DNA of 40,237 nt. Origin: Gammaproteobacteria bacterium (lineage in GTDB: Bacteria; Pseudomonadota; Gammaproteobacteria; Steroidobacterales; Steroidobacteraceae). A program made the translations under genes and the position numbers. A model generated the notes under the pieces. That model was not told the DNA's origin. It saw nothing but the letters and a program-made list of their open reading frames with translations, and searched no databases. The DNA lies in contig JANYLM010000096.1 of the NCBI GenBank assembly GCA_025357835.1, positions 1 through 40,237 of the forward strand. Direction: 5' to 3'. Below are positions 1 to 7,620 of the stretch, piece after piece. Position 1 is the stretch's first letter. Every line of letters begins with the position of its first letter.

Positions 1-368
1 AGCCGGGTGTAGTGCAGCGGCCAGCCCTTCTCTTGCAAGGCGAGCGCGAAGTGACGCATACCACGGTCTCCAGGAGCCACAGGCCCACGGAAATACTCAG
101 CTCGGTCACGCATAGTGAACACCGCTGCGTGGAGCCGGCGGTACTGCCCTCCCAGGTCGAACAACTTCCCGATCTGGCAGGCTATCTGAAATATGCCTCG
201 GATCCGAAGTGGCAGCGAGTGCGGCTCGATGCCAAGCATGCGTGGCAGCAGCGTCGATCGGAAAATGCCGCGGTCGAGAATTCGTACCAGACCCGGCGCG
301 ACCATCGCCCGCACTCGCCGGCGCGATCGAGGGCACATCACGAGGGCGCGGACCGGGACCATGAGTGA
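1..368 (+). CDS. C-terminal end of a TraD/VirD4-type coupling protein (5' part outside window)
   Basis: The frame is open from the left edge to a TGA at 366-368, so only the C-terminal ~120 residues are present. They align by eye with the C-terminus of the complete coupling protein at 900-2321. Both share an EREV/DREV-type element followed by a VSR block, then EQLPDL.GYLK.AS and a closing W-containing segment. This is the tail that follows the ATPase core in type IV coupling proteins, which feed the relaxase-DNA complex into a type IV secretion channel. The last ~40 residues are rich in Arg, His and Pro and have no counterpart in the second copy. The fragment is either the end of an intact upstream paralogue or a remnant; the window cannot tell which. 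Confidence is high for homology and low for function. Confidence 0.6.
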   Translation, partial: PGVVQRPALLLQGEREVTHTTVSRSHRPTEILSSVTHSEHRCVEPAVLPSQVEQLPDLAGYLKYASDPKWQRVRLDAKHAWQQRRSENAAVENSYQTRRDHRPHSPARSRAHHEGADRDHE

Positions 369-400
369 CTGCTCCGCGCATGAGTGAGTGAGCTCCATCA

Positions 401-895
401 ATGGACGACGCCACTATGAACTTCGGTCTGCTCATGGAGAGCGCGCAGGCTCACCAAAAGCTCGCTGAAACCCATCTCGAGCAGCTGCGTGCTCACACTC
501 GGGGACTTGACGCGGTGGTCCGCGACGAAATTCGGCGCACACTGATCGACGAGCTGAAAATGCTGTCAGTGGAAAGCAAGCGCACGGCCGACACCCTGCG
601 CAGGATCGGGCGCGGTGCCGTCGCCCGAGTCGGGCTCTCGAGCATCATGATCGCCATCCTCAGCACCTGCATTCCAATGGCGATCATGCGCTGGACATTG
701 CCGTCGGAAGCAGCGATTGCCGCATTACGAGTGCGCCGGGACACTCTCGCAGCCAGTGTCGCCACCATGGAACAGCGGGGAGGGCGTATCGAATGGCGGC
801 GCTGTGGACAGACAGCGCGGCTCTGTGTCCGCGTCGACCGCCAAGCACCTGCCTACGGCGAGAATGCGGACTACCACGTAGTGGCGGGTTATTGA
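401..895 (+). CDS. Small one-TM protein of the mobilization operon, function unknown
   Basis: A 164-residue protein. Residues 1-70 are strongly helical and charged, with alternating Glu/Arg/Lys/Leu and a possible coiled coil. They are followed by one hydrophobic span (about residues 77-97, GLSSIMIAILSTCIPMAIM) and a C-terminal domain with two Cys that should lie on the other side of the membrane. An in-frame ATG at 416 is an alternative start. The gene ends four bases before the coupling ATPase at 900 and shares its strand, so the two are almost certainly co-transcribed. By position and layout it could be a membrane accessory of the coupling protein or relaxosome, but I do not recognise a named family and assign no reaction. 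Confidence 0.6.
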   Translation: MDDATMNFGLLMESAQAHQKLAETHLEQLRAHTRGLDAVVRDEIRRTLIDELKMLSVESKRTADTLRRIGRGAVARVGLSSIMIAILSTCIPMAIMRWTLPSEAAIAALRVRRDTLAASVATMEQRGGRIEWRRCGQTARLCVRVDRQAPAYGENADYHVVAGY

Positions 896-899
896 GGCT

Positions 900-2321
900 A
901 TGAACTGGCCGGCCATTCTCGAATGGGCTCGAAGCGGTGACGCCGTCCTCATGGCGGCTGGCTGCATGCTCGGCCTCGTCGGCTGCTCGAGGCGGATGCG
1001 GCGCGAACCGCAGGATACGCACAGGCGCGGCGCCTTGTTGGCCGATGGGCGACTTGCACTGCGCCGCAGCGCCCGTCGCAAGCGATCGGACACCGCGCTA
1101 CTGACTCTGGCCGGGATTGCCGTCGCGGCCGCGGATGAAACCAAGCATTTCAAGCTCATAGGTACCACCGGAGCCGGCAAGACGACGGCCATTCGGGAAT
1201 TGCTCGGCGCTGCCATCGCGCGCGGCGACCGAGCGGTGTTCGCCGATCCGGACGGCGGATACCTCGGGCGATTTTATGACCGATACCGCGGGGATGTCGT
1301 GCTTAACCCTTTCGAAACGAATTCAGTGAAATGGGATTTGTTCGGCGAAATTCGCAGTAGCTACGACGTGGAGCAATTGGTCAGCGGTTTGATTCCCACC
1401 AGTGACGACCCGTCGGCAAGCGAATGGCGCGGCTATGCACGTACGTTTCTGACCGCCGTGGTGCGGTGTTGCCATGTCCAAGGCCGACGCGATTTGGCCG
1501 ATCTGTGGCGGCTGCTGACCATGGCGCCGGCGGAGGAACTGCGGCCGATTCTCGCGGGGACACCGGCGCAGCCCTTTCTGGACCCGGATAACGCTCGTAT
1601 GTTCGGCTCGATTCGATCGGTGACCGGTTCGGCCATTGCGGCGTTGGAGTACATCCAGGTCCAGCGATCCGCTCCTTTCTCGGTGCGCCGCTGGGTCCGA
1701 GCGCAAGCGCTTCCGGGTGTGCTCTTCATACCGTACAAGGCCGGACAAATAGCCGCGTTGCGGTCGATGATCGCAACCTGGATGCGCCTCGCGATATTCG
1801 AGGCCATGAGTCAGGCGGAAGGCGGCGATCAGCGCCTATGGTTCGTGGTCGACGAACTGGATGCATTGGGCGCCATCGACGGCCTCAAAGACGCTCTGGC
1901 GAGACTGCGAAAATTTGGCGGCCGCTGCGTGCTGGGCTTTCAATCGATCGCCCAGGTATCGAGTACCTATGGACAGAGCGAAGCACAGACCCTCGTCGAG
2001 AACTGCGGGAATACCCTCATCCTGCGCTGTTCGGGCAGCGAGAACGGCGGCACGTCTCAGTTTGCCTCCCGGCTGATCGGCGATCGAGAAGTGCTCCGAC
2101 GCCAAGTATCTCGCGGCAGCGATCGGGAGGGTACGTTCTCCATGCGCAGCGGACGTCGGTCACGCAACATCACGGAACAGCACGCGACGGAAGCGGCCGT
2201 CATGCCCTCCGAACTAGAGCAATTGCCGGACCTTCGCGGTTATCTCAAGTGCGCATCTTCAGTCGGCTGGCTACACGTCGACTTTCGCAGTCGGCTTGGG
2301 ACAGAACGCCGCTGGTATTGA
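900..2321 (+). CDS. Type IV coupling protein (TraD/VirD4/TrwB-like DNA-pumping ATPase)
   Basis: A 473-residue AAA+-like ATPase that would dock relaxase-bound DNA onto a conjugation channel at the inner membrane. Walker A is GTTGAGKTT at residues 88-96. Walker B is LWFVVDELDALG near 313-324, with the acidic pair D318/E319. A GRCVLGFQSIAQ block near 341-352 carries the glutamine motif of TrwB/TraD ATPases. The N-terminus has only one weak hydrophobic stretch (residues ~14-28), and the protein is shorter than classical TraD (about 600-700 residues). It may rely on the one-TM protein encoded immediately upstream for membrane anchoring (inference). The C-terminal EQLPDL element is shared with the fragment at 1-368, so these are tandem paralogues. 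The family call is firm. Confidence 0.9.
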   Translation: MNWPAILEWARSGDAVLMAAGCMLGLVGCSRRMRREPQDTHRRGALLADGRLALRRSARRKRSDTALLTLAGIAVAAADETKHFKLIGTTGAGKTTAIRELLGAAIARGDRAVFADPDGGYLGRFYDRYRGDVVLNPFETNSVKWDLFGEIRSSYDVEQLVSGLIPTSDDPSASEWRGYARTFLTAVVRCCHVQGRRDLADLWRLLTMAPAEELRPILAGTPAQPFLDPDNARMFGSIRSVTGSAIAALEYIQVQRSAPFSVRRWVRAQALPGVLFIPYKAGQIAALRSMIATWMRLAIFEAMSQAEGGDQRLWFVVDELDALGAIDGLKDALARLRKFGGRCVLGFQSIAQVSSTYGQSEAQTLVENCGNTLILRCSGSENGGTSQFASRLIGDREVLRRQVSRGSDREGTFSMRSGRRSRNITEQHATEAAVMPSELEQLPDLRGYLKCASSVGWLHVDFRSRLGTERRWY

Positions 2322-2354
2322 CGACCCCATCCTCGAATTCCTAATGGAGATGCC

Positions 2355-2876
2355 ATGCCCGAGATAAAACCGGCCCCCGATGCGAACATCCGTGCGCAAA
2401 GCTACCTCATCGCCCGCACCAGCGTGCGCTGTTGGCACTGCGGTCTCCCGACCCGCCTACTGGCGCTGGCTATGCCGCCCAGCCACGAAACCCTGCACGG
2501 AGATACCCAGACAGGGGCCGGTAACGGCTGGGAATCCGTATCGGATGAGTGGCAGCGTGCAAACGTCAATGCCTTTCTATTCTATGTGGAGTGCTTGCCC
2601 ACTCGTGTGGAGAGCCGGTTGCAGCAGTTCTGGCGGTTCTTCTGCTTAGCGCACAGCCCAGCCACTCTGAATTCCTATTGGGCGAATCATTGCGAGCACT
2701 GCGGCATATTGATCGGCGACCACGAATTGCACTGCGAGCCCGAAGGTGCCTTCGTGCCTTCGAGCGAAGCGGCCGCAGCGGACATTCAGCTGGTGCAAAT
2801 ACCGGAGCCCTTTGAGGCCTCGGCGGCGGGCTATGCAATTGAGCCCGAGTTCTTCGCCTTTATGCGACACGGCTGA
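2355..2876 (+). CDS. Zinc-ribbon-like hypothetical protein between coupling protein and relaxase
   Basis: A 173-residue soluble protein with two CxxC pairs: CWHC near residue 26 and CEHC near residue 115. The spacing suits a zinc ribbon or a pair of treble-clef knuckles. The middle contains a conserved-looking WRFFCLAHSP segment, and the C-terminus is acidic with FFAFMRHG at the end. There is no signal peptide or membrane span. The stop is followed after five bases by the relaxase ATG, implying translational coupling, and the coupling ATPase ends 33 bases upstream. The position suggests a relaxosome or DNA-processing accessory. That is inference, and I know no characterised homologue. Confidence 0.65.
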   Translation: MPEIKPAPDANIRAQSYLIARTSVRCWHCGLPTRLLALAMPPSHETLHGDTQTGAGNGWESVSDEWQRANVNAFLFYVECLPTRVESRLQQFWRFFCLAHSPATLNSYWANHCEHCGILIGDHELHCEPEGAFVPSSEAAAADIQLVQIPEPFEASAAGYAIEPEFFAFMRHG

Positions 2877-2881
2877 CCGTC

Positions 2882-3895
2882 ATGGCTATTTACTTTCTGA
2901 ACTTGAAGACCTTCGGCCGTGCCGGCGGCAGCAGTGCCGCGAGCGCCGCTGCCTACCGTGCAGGTGAACGCATCCGCGATGAGCGCACGGGTAAGACCTA
3001 TGATCATTCGGGCCGCCAGGACGTCATGCACAAGGAGATCGTGCTGCCGAGCCGATTCGCCGATGAGGAAATATTATGGGCCCGCGACCGAGCCAGTTTG
3101 TGGAACGCTGCGGAAGACGCAGAGACGCGAAAGAACGCGCGAGTCGCCCGCGAATACCTCGTTGCGCTACCGGCTGAGCTCTCGCCGGCTCAGCGGCTTA
3201 CCCTCGTGAGAGGCTTCTCGCAGGAGCTATCGGACCGGTACGGCTTTGCAGTCGATTTCGCCATCCATACGCCGCGCGATTTTCCGGGCAGCGATCCGCG
3301 CAATTTTCACGCCCATCTGCTCGCAACCACCCGCGAGGTGGGGTTGGAACGGCTGGGTTCCAAGACCACGCTTGAAATGAGCGACGGCAACCGCCGCTCG
3401 CTGGGTCTGCAGCCCGCCATCAACGAACTCCTGCATGTGCGAGAACGCTGGGCGACGGTCACGAACGAGGCGCTGTACGAGGCTCACGTCGCGGCCCGTG
3501 TCGATCATCGCACCCTGGAGTCCCAGGGAATCGATCGCGAGCCGCGGCCGCACATCCCGCGGGCGGCGTTCGAGATGGAACGGCATGGATATCGCAGCGT
3601 GGTTGCTGAACGCATGCGCGAGGAATATCAGGCCAGGCTGGAGGCACATTTGGGGAGAGTTGCAGGGCCGGCCGTGAATGCAGCCGCCGAGTCCACAATC
3701 GCGGAATCAAACGCGGCGGCATCGACCGCGTCCATGTCGACCCTCAGGGGAAGTGCCGCCAAACCGCAGACTCTCGAGGACATTCAGCGGGAGGCTCGTG
3801 AGAATTGGTTGCGTATGCGGCAGAGCCAACGGCAGGCCGAATTTGCGCCCACACCTAAGCTGGGCCGCACTCATGATGACGACCTCACGCGCTAA
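2882..3895 (+). CDS. MobA/MobL-family relaxase (MOBQ), nicking domain only
   Basis: A DNA strand transferase that nicks oriT and becomes covalently bound to the 5' end during mobilization. The start MAIYFLNLKT and the run AASAAAYRAG place the candidate catalytic tyrosine at Y25, matching Tyr25 of RSF1010 MobA (known for the family). The metal-binding histidine triad is visible as H129 plus H143 and H145 in RNFHAH. The block LESQGIDREPRPHIP is typical of the MobA/MobL domain end. The protein is 337 residues and lacks the primase or helicase extension of larger MOBQ/TraA relaxases. The tail after residue ~245 is Ala/Ser-rich and then highly charged. It follows the zinc-ribbon gene by five bases. 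I could not locate the oriT. The family call is secure. Confidence 0.92.
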   Translation: MAIYFLNLKTFGRAGGSSAASAAAYRAGERIRDERTGKTYDHSGRQDVMHKEIVLPSRFADEEILWARDRASLWNAAEDAETRKNARVAREYLVALPAELSPAQRLTLVRGFSQELSDRYGFAVDFAIHTPRDFPGSDPRNFHAHLLATTREVGLERLGSKTTLEMSDGNRRSLGLQPAINELLHVRERWATVTNEALYEAHVAARVDHRTLESQGIDREPRPHIPRAAFEMERHGYRSVVAERMREEYQARLEAHLGRVAGPAVNAAAESTIAESNAAASTASMSTLRGSAAKPQTLEDIQREARENWLRMRQSQRQAEFAPTPKLGRTHDDDLTR

Positions 3896-3922
3896 CTTCT
3901 CTGTGCCCCTGGAGAACGGACT

Positions 3923-4552
3923 GTGATCGGAGCGATCGCATACGCTTCTTGCTACGTGTACTCGCCTACTGGAGCGGGAGCGGTCTGCGAGCGATCACGC
4001 CTGCTTCGGACTCTGCTTAAAGCCGGGGACGCGAGCTTCATGGTCAAGTATGCCCTGCGCGTCCGCCAACAGGCCATGGACTCGCCGTTGCTGGCGGGTT
4101 TCTTCGGCGCGACCGATATCTTGGTGCCCGTGCCGGGAAGCGAACCATGCACCCCAGGCGGCGTGTGGGCAGCCGAGGATCTCGCGATTGCGCTGGTCAA
4201 TGAAGGTATCGGAGCGGCTGCGTGGCCAGGCTTGCGCCGCGCCCGCGCCGTGCGCAAGTCCGCGACCGCGGCACCAGGTGCACGGCCGACCGTGAGTCGG
4301 CACTACGAGTCTTTCATTGTTGAGCGCCCGGCGATACCGCCACAGAGCATCGTGCTCATCGACGACGTGGTCACTAAGGGAAGGACTCTTCTGGCTGCGG
4401 CCAGCCGCCTACGTGAAGCATTCCCCCGTGCCCAAATTCGTGCCTTCGCATTGGTTCGCACCATGGGTTTGATATCTAATATTCAACAAGTGCTGGACCC
4501 TTGCAAAGGCGAAATTCGGTGGCGGGCCGGTGATGCGCACCGCAGCCCGTAG
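3923..4552 (+). CDS. ComF-like phosphoribosyltransferase in the mobilization cluster
   Basis: A 209-residue type I phosphoribosyltransferase fold. The PRPP-binding loop is IVLIDDVVTKGRTL at residues ~143-156, and the preceding strand ILVPVPGSEP corresponds to the LVPVP block of ComF proteins. The N-terminal zinc finger of ComF is absent. It starts with GTG at 3923, supported by a GGAG Shine-Dalgarno element eight bases upstream. It lies 27 bases after the relaxase on the same strand and is probably the last gene of the mob operon. ComF proteins act in DNA uptake and replication-fork biology in competent bacteria. A role in processing or establishment of transferred DNA is plausible, but the substrate is unknown and the active site could serve a different base. 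Confidence 0.8.
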   Translation: MIGAIAYASCYVYSPTGAGAVCERSRLLRTLLKAGDASFMVKYALRVRQQAMDSPLLAGFFGATDILVPVPGSEPCTPGGVWAAEDLAIALVNEGIGAAAWPGLRRARAVRKSATAAPGARPTVSRHYESFIVERPAIPPQSIVLIDDVVTKGRTLLAAASRLREAFPRAQIRAFALVRTMGLISNIQQVLDPCKGEIRWRAGDAHRSP

Positions 4553-4589
4553 CGTGCCGGTCCTCAGATTTGAAACGCAAATTGCCCGA

Positions 4590-4619
4590 TTGCGCAACTC
4601 TCAAATTGTTACTACAATT
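4590..4619 (+). promoter_or_regulatory. brnTA promoter with overlapping inverted-repeat operator
   Basis: A sigma70-like promoter is visible: TTGCGC at 4590-4595, a 17-bp spacer, and TACAAT at 4613-4618. A perfect 6-bp inverted repeat AATTGT-tact-ACAATT (4604-4619) covers the -10 element. This is where an autorepressing RHH antitoxin such as BrnA would be expected to bind. The predicted start of transcription falls at or next to the brnT ATG at 4623, so the message would be leaderless or nearly so. Confidence 0.6.
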
Positions 4620-4622
4620 AAA

Positions 4623-4767
4623 ATGGTTACATGGAACGAGAGAAAGCGGCTCGCAAATATCAAACTCCACGGGTTGGATTCAGGGGCCCCACATTATCTC
4701 CCAGCGCAAGGCTGAGAAGTATGAAACCCGCTACTACATTGCGGAAGCCAAAAACTATGGCGAATAA
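4623..4767 (+). pseudogene. brnT: brnT toxin gene, internally deleted and frameshifted
   Basis: BrnT is a RelE-fold ribonuclease toxin of about 90 residues. Here the ATG at 4623 opens a frame that reads as a typical BrnT N-terminus (MVTWNERKRLANIKLHGLD), but it runs into a stop at 4715 after 30 residues. The BrnT C-terminus is recognisable in another frame from 4690 (HIISQRKAEKYETRYY and so on, stop at 4767), ending in the usual short overlap with brnA. About 40-45 central residues, which carry most of the RelE-like sheet, are missing, and the two ends are out of frame. The toxin is therefore very likely dead. The alternative, a sequencing error, would explain a frameshift but not the missing middle. 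Confidence 0.75.
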
Positions 4768-4993
4768 AGTTCGTGATACTAAGAATCCGCCCTGGACCGA
4801 AGAGATGCTCGGGCCTGCGTTGCTCAAAAAGGGCCGCGGGCGACAACGAGCGCTCACCAAAGTGTCGACAACTATCCGGTTAGACGCCGATGTACTCGCT
4901 TTCTTTCGCGCCCGCGGTCCGGGATACCAGACTCAGATAAATGACGCACTTCGCAAGCTCATGAAGCGGGGTCTGGCAAATCGGTCTACCTGA
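4757..4993 (+). CDS. brnA: BrnA-like antitoxin (RHH-type DNA-binding), now without a working toxin
   Basis: A 78-residue protein starting with MANKVRDTK at 4757; an in-frame ATG at 4721 would add 12 residues. The diagnostic C-terminal block TTIRLDADVLAFFRARGPGY followed by QTQINDALRKLM is the BrnA DNA-binding and dimerisation region. BrnA normally binds BrnT through its N-terminal half and represses the brnTA promoter. The start overlaps the degenerate brnT end by 11 bases, the usual arrangement for this system. The frame is intact and all motif residues are present, so the antitoxin may persist as a repressor or as protection against related toxins. Confidence 0.82.
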   Translation: MANKVRDTKNPPWTEEMLGPALLKKGRGRQRALTKVSTTIRLDADVLAFFRARGPGYQTQINDALRKLMKRGLANRST

Positions 4994-5091
4994 TATCGCA
5001 AGCGGAATCGGGAAAAGCGGTATCTTCGGGTTATCCTGTTGACGGATGCGCAGACCGGCCACAACGCTTTCTTTGACCGTAGATTTGTCCC

Positions 5092-5289
5092 ATGAAAGTA
5101 CGCTACTTTGCCGAAACGGATACCTTGTTCATTGAATTTGGGGAAGCTCTAGTGGCGGAGACCCGCGATCTCGACGAGAACACGGTTCTTGACTTGGACG
5201 CTCAGGGCAACATTTGCTCGTTGACGGTCGAGCACGCTTGTCAGCGGGCAGGTGCGCCGCATTGCTCCTATGAGGAAGTCGCCGCCTAG
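5092..5289 (+). CDS. DUF2283 family small protein
   Basis: A 65-residue protein with the DUF2283 pattern: an early YFAETDTLFIEF strand, then a TRDLDENTVLDLDAQGNI stretch and a final hydrophobic strand SLTVEHA. The family's biochemical role is unknown to me. Members are often found beside DUF4258 or other toxin-antitoxin-like genes, but no DUF4258 partner lies next to it here. The 98 bases between brnA and this gene hold no other frame that I can support. It sits at the boundary between the mobile-element region and housekeeping chromosome. Confidence 0.8.
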   Translation: MKVRYFAETDTLFIEFGEALVAETRDLDENTVLDLDAQGNICSLTVEHACQRAGAPHCSYEEVAA

Positions 5290-5329
5290 CCAACGCTTAG
5301 ACTAAGCGTGCGAGTGCAACTTTCTTGAT

Positions 5330-5902
5330 TTGCAAACCATCGACGCCCAATCTCTACCTAGTAGTCGTCCGCTTGAAGGCTTGGCTAAAGTCGATGTTGT
5401 CAATCGCCTCGAAGGCGCACTATCGAGAGCGGACGGTCTGATGGGCGCACATTGCGTCCACGAACTATGGATGCGCGGCGAAATGTCCATTAATATTGAG
5501 CGTGCGTTGGAGAGACTGTGGGCACGGGCTGCGGCGTCGGTCCCGGAATGGCTGCCCATGCGCTACATCGAGTGGCTGCCCGCGGTGTATGACATCGCGC
5601 TGCGGTTCCGCTCGCTCGGTAAGGGACGATCGAACATCTACTTGGTGCTGCTTGATTACCAGGATCGTCATGGGGCGTACGGTGTATATGTGGGTATGAG
5701 CAAGTACAGTCCGGCGCAGCGCTTTGATCAGCACAAGGCGGGCATCCGCGCGGCGGGCAGTGTCTTGAAGCGAGGGATCGAGGTGCTGACGGGCCCGACC
5801 TTGCATTTGCAATATATCAAGCGCTCGGAGGCTTCTCGCATCGAGGAGGAACTGGCGCAGGCCCTCGCCGCGGCGGGGTTGTTGGTCAAAGGTGGCCACT
5901 AA
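5330..5902 (+). CDS. GIY-YIG-nuclease-like hypothetical protein
   Basis: A 190-residue protein. The N-terminal ~100 residues are helical and unassigned. The C-terminal half has a degenerate GIY-YIG layout: strand IYLVLL, then VYVGMS, an arginine in QRFDQHKAG, and a late glutamate in EASRIEEELAQAL, ending in VKGGH. In true GIY-YIG nucleases these correspond to the two sheet motifs, the catalytic Arg and the metal-binding Glu (family knowledge). The proposed start is TTG at 5330 with no clear Shine-Dalgarno, so the N-terminus is uncertain. A nuclease function is plausible but not proven. It precedes a glutathione S-transferase gene by 23 bases. Confidence 0.65.
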   Translation: MQTIDAQSLPSSRPLEGLAKVDVVNRLEGALSRADGLMGAHCVHELWMRGEMSINIERALERLWARAAASVPEWLPMRYIEWLPAVYDIALRFRSLGKGRSNIYLVLLDYQDRHGAYGVYVGMSKYSPAQRFDQHKAGIRAAGSVLKRGIEVLTGPTLHLQYIKRSEASRIEEELAQALAAAGLLVKGGH

Positions 5903-5925
5903 AGGAATTCGGAGGGCTTCGTCGC

Positions 5926-6567
5926 TTGATTCTCATCGGAATGTTTGATTCGCCTTTTGTACGCCGCGTTGCCGTCAGCATGAATCTGCTGGGGGTGCAG
6001 TTCGAGCATCGCAATTGGTCCATGGGCAAAGATTTTGAGTTGATCCGGCATTTCAATCCCTTAGGCCGGGTACCTACCCTGGTGCAACCCGACGGCGAGG
6101 CGCTGATCGAATCCACGGCGATTCTGGATCTGCTGGACGAGTGCGCAGGTCCTGAGCGCGCGCTCATGCCGCGCTCGGGTAAGGACCGACGCGAAGCGCT
6201 ACGAATCTTGGCAATGGCCACGGGCGCGGCGGAGAAGGGGGTAACTCAGGTCTACGAGACCGTGTTTCGGCCTCCGGAGAAGCGCTATCGCCCTTGGATG
6301 GAGCGCTGTCACACGCAAATGCATGCGGCGCTCGCCGAAGTCAATCGTCTGGCTCAGATCCGTGCGGGGCATTGGCTGATCGGCGATCGCATGACCCAGG
6401 CGGATATTACTACGACCTGTGTGTACACCTTCTTGGTCGACGCGCTGGACATCAACCGCAGCGGAGTGTCCTATCCTGAGCTTGCGGCGATTGCCGAGCG
6501 CTGCGAAGCGCTGCCGGAGTTTCGCGCGGTCAAGGCCGAGTGGTTTGTGCCCGGTGAGACCGGGTGA
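5926..6567 (+). CDS. Glutathione S-transferase family protein
   Basis: A 213-residue cytosolic GST. The N-terminal thioredoxin-like domain (about 1-78) has the opening MFDSPFVRRVAVSM, the cis-proline in RVPTLV (P50) and the glutathione-contacting ES pair at 62-63. The helical C-terminal domain spans about 90-205 and contains the typical WLIGDRMTQADITT element. It starts with TTG at 5926, preceded by a purine-rich GGAGGG element. Its TGA (6565-6567) abuts the fbp stop on the opposite strand, giving a shared TGATCA palindrome at the junction. The substrate cannot be predicted. Similar proteins act in detoxification or as thiol-disulfide enzymes. Confidence 0.9.
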   Translation: MILIGMFDSPFVRRVAVSMNLLGVQFEHRNWSMGKDFELIRHFNPLGRVPTLVQPDGEALIESTAILDLLDECAGPERALMPRSGKDRREALRILAMATGAAEKGVTQVYETVFRPPEKRYRPWMERCHTQMHAALAEVNRLAQIRAGHWLIGDRMTQADITTTCVYTFLVDALDINRSGVSYPELAAIAERCEALPEFRAVKAEWFVPGETG

Positions 6568-7593
6568 TCAGCCGCTGGCGAGATGCGTCAACACCGCGTC
6601 CACTTGATCCGCCGCCCCCAGAATCACGGGGGTGCGCTGGTGAATCGCGGTGGGTTGAATGTCGAGTATTCGCGCCTTCGGTCCGGCCATGGTCTTGCCT
6701 CCGGCTTGCTCCATGATCATGGCCATGGGATTGGCTTCGTACATCAGGCGCAATTTGCCTTCCGGTGACTTGAGGGTCGGCGGGTAGAGAAACACGCCGC
6801 CCTTGAGCAGAATACGATGCACATCGGCGACCATGGCGCCCGCATAGCGGCTTGAATAGCCGCTGCTCTGCGCCCAATCGAGGTAGTGCCGGTAGCCTTC
6901 CGGGAAGGTCTTGCGGTTGCCCTCGTTGACCGAATAGGTCTTGTTCCCCGAGGGAACCCGCAGATTTTGTTCGACCCGCATGAAGGCGCCGATGCTTGGA
7001 TCGAGCACGAACATGTCCACGCCCTTGCCGATGGTCAGAACGAATACCGTGGATGAGCCGTAAAGCACGTAACCGGCGGCAACTTGCCGTACTCCCGCTT
7101 GCAGCAGCGAGTCCTCGGCGCGCTGCGCGCGGCCGTCATGCGCCAGAATGCTGAAAATCGTGCCCACCCCGCCGCAGACATCGAGATTCGACGACCCATC
7201 CAGAGGATCGAACAGCACGCAGTAGCGCGGGATACCTTGGCTGTCCTCACGCAGAATCACGGGTTCCTCGTTCTCCTCCGACGCGACGATGGCCACGCCC
7301 TCGCGGCCGCCCAGGGTGCGCAGCAACACCTCGTTGGCGAGCACGTCGAGTTTTTGCTGTACCTCACCTTGGACGTTTTCGCTGCCGAGACTGCCGAGGA
7401 CATTCTCCAGCCGCGCGCGCCGTACCTTGTCCGCGATGATTTTCGCGGAAATCGACAGCGCGGAGAGAATCCAGGAAAAGGTCCCACCGGCTTGGGGGTG
7501 ATGCGCCTGTTGTTCGAGAATGTGGGCTTGCAAGGTCATGATGCGCACGTCATCGCGACCCGGGTTGGCTGGCGGCTTACCTACGGTGTTCAT
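6568..7593 (-). CDS. fbp: Fructose-1,6-bisphosphatase class 1
   Basis: Hydrolyses fructose 1,6-bisphosphate to fructose 6-phosphate and phosphate, the committed step of gluconeogenesis, in the cytosol. Metal-site motifs are SEENEEP at residues 105-111 and DPLDGSSNLD at 129-138. The substrate-binding region with YPEG/KLRLMYEANPMA-type sequence is near the C-terminus. The length of 341 residues fits the class. I chose the ATG at 7593 rather than an in-frame start at 7638, because the latter would run into the divergent GST gene. It is convergent with the upstream GST (stops adjacent) and divergent from the GST at 7621 with only 27 bases between starts. Confidence 0.95.
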   Translation of the reverse strand: MNTVGKPPANPGRDDVRIMTLQAHILEQQAHHPQAGGTFSWILSALSISAKIIADKVRRARLENVLGSLGSENVQGEVQQKLDVLANEVLLRTLGGREGVAIVASEENEEPVILREDSQGIPRYCVLFDPLDGSSNLDVCGGVGTIFSILAHDGRAQRAEDSLLQAGVRQVAAGYVLYGSSTVFVLTIGKGVDMFVLDPSIGAFMRVEQNLRVPSGNKTYSVNEGNRKTFPEGYRHYLDWAQSSGYSSRYAGAMVADVHRILLKGGVFLYPPTLKSPEGKLRLMYEANPMAMIMEQAGGKTMAGPKARILDIQPTAIHQRTPVILGAADQVDAVLTHLASG

Positions 7594-7620
7594 GGCCGAA
7601 GAATGCCATACAATACCGGC

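Noticed and set aside
369..400. oriT in the gap before the one-TM gene
   Set aside because: No inverted repeat or nic-like motif is visible; the gap is only 32 bases.
4623..4715. Independent 30-codon peptide gene
   Set aside because: The sequence is the N-terminus of BrnT and its C-terminus follows in another frame, so it is better explained as a broken toxin gene.
7084..7620. Upstream in-frame extension of the GST at 7621
   Set aside because: It runs antisense through fbp; the GST fold begins exactly at the ATG at 7621.
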